DNA of 7,708 bases, taken from the NCBI GenBank assembly GCA_023423015.1, contig JAFAGE010000218.1, positions 1-7,708 of the forward strand, in the 5' to 3' direction. The notes below the pieces were generated by a model. That model made no database searches and was not told where the DNA came from. It worked only from the letters and a program-made list of their open reading frames with translations. How positions within the stretch are numbered: the first letter of the stretch is position 1; each line of letters opens with the position of its first letter. Positions 7,343 through 7,708 of the stretch are shown here, one piece after another. This DNA is from Bacteroidota bacterium. GTDB taxonomy: Bacteria; Bacteroidota; Bacteroidia; Chitinophagales; Chitinophagaceae. Both the position numbers and the translations under genes were made by a program.

Positions 7343-7350
7343 TATCTTAG
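7343..7350 (+). promoter_or_regulatory. Weak -7-like box upstream of accD
   Basis: TATCTTAG matches TAnnTTTG except at one defined position and lies 18 nt before the accD ATG, giving a short leader like that proposed for sdhC. The nearest TTTG upstream (7311-7314) is 28 nt away, too far for a standard -33 element, so this is only a candidate. Confidence 0.25.
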
Positions 7351-7368
7351 CCCGCAAATACCTACTTA

Positions 7369-7708
7369 ATGAGACAAGAGGAGGATTTTGAAGCCAACCT
7401 CGCAGGTGAAGAAGGAAAATCGGAAGAAACAAGAAGCAGCTGGTTTAAGAGGATCAAGAAGGGAATTTTAACGAGCACGGCCGACAAAAAAGAAACTCCG
7501 GAAGGTTTATGGAGCAAGTGCCCGGAATGCGGCTACATCTGCACCGTTACTGAACTGCGTGAAAATTTGTTCGTTTGTCCCAAGTGCAACTACCATCATC
7601 GTATCGGCAGTTCCGAATACTTCGAGATCATATTCGACAATAACGAATACGAAGTGATGTTTGAAAACATCCGGTCGCGCGACTTTCTCCAATTTACCGA
7701 TCTTAAAT
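7369..7708 (+). CDS. accD: Acetyl-CoA carboxylase carboxyltransferase subunit beta, N-terminal part, cut by window edge
   Basis: The beta subunit pairs with AccA to move the carboxyl group from carboxybiotin to acetyl-CoA, forming malonyl-CoA for fatty acid synthesis in the cytoplasm. The 113 complete codons in the window show the diagnostic N-terminal zinc finger: C51, C54, C70 and C73, with the same C-x2-C-x15-C-x2-C spacing as E. coli AccD. It is preceded by the family's SSWFKRIKKGI and PEGLWSKCPECG. The carboxyltransferase (crotonase-like) domain lies beyond the window; the complete protein is usually about 280-300 residues. ATG 7369 is the first in this frame after an in-frame TAG at 7348-7350. 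It adds about 23 mostly acidic residues before the usual N-terminus; no ATG lies closer to the conserved part. Divergent from sdhC with a 102-bp gap. Confidence 0.95.
   Translation, partial: MRQEEDFEANLAGEEGKSEETRSSWFKRIKKGILTSTADKKETPEGLWSKCPECGYICTVTELRENLFVCPKCNYHHRIGSSEYFEIIFDNNEYEVMFENIRSRDFLQFTDLK

Noticed and set aside
1..7708. A novel defence, mobile or biosynthetic system
   Set aside because: All sequence longer than 160 bp is accounted for by recognisable central-metabolism or peptidase genes, with no repeats, integrase, transposase or unassigned ORF to support such a system.

Overview
The window looks like ordinary chromosomal core-metabolism DNA from a member of the Bacteroidota, probably of the Chitinophaga/Sphingobacteria type. 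Four things support this: a long flavoprotein (657 residues) in a three-gene succinate dehydrogenase/fumarate reductase operon with one five-helix cytochrome b subunit; start codons mostly without a clear Shine-Dalgarno sequence; a good match to the Bacteroidota promoter (TTG, 19 nt, TAnnTTTG) upstream of that operon; and a secreted prolyl-oligopeptidase-type enzyme. The assignment below phylum level is a guess from family resemblance.

Layout, left to right. 1-1014 (minus): the first 338 codons of a secreted prolyl oligopeptidase-like serine peptidase (S9A). It starts at a GTG and runs off the left edge. 1015-1173: divergent intergenic region. 1174-2157 and 2202-3692 (plus): pfkA (6-phosphofructokinase) and pyk (pyruvate kinase), 44 bp apart and probably one operon. 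3693-3777: convergent gap almost filled by a 30-bp hairpin built of 7-nt repeats. 3778-7266 (minus, transcribed right to left): sdhC-sdhA-sdhB, a complete type-B quinone-linked succinate dehydrogenase/fumarate reductase. 7267-7368: divergent intergenic region with the sdh promoter. 7369-7708 (plus): the 5' end of accD, cut by the right edge.

The genes belong together by theme: the committing and the ATP-yielding pyruvate-forming steps of glycolysis, the membrane-bound step of the TCA cycle that feeds or drains the menaquinone pool, and the carboxyltransferase of the first step of fatty acid synthesis. The peptidase is an unrelated neighbour.

I looked for an undescribed system and found none: no mobile element, CRISPR array, phage gene, RNA gene or unexplained long ORF. 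The points worth a second look are details inside known families: a changed catalytic-loop sequence in PfkA (AGTIDKD), a potassium-independent signature in pyruvate kinase, absence from SdhC of the E-pathway glutamate, and the heptamer hairpin between pyk and sdhB.
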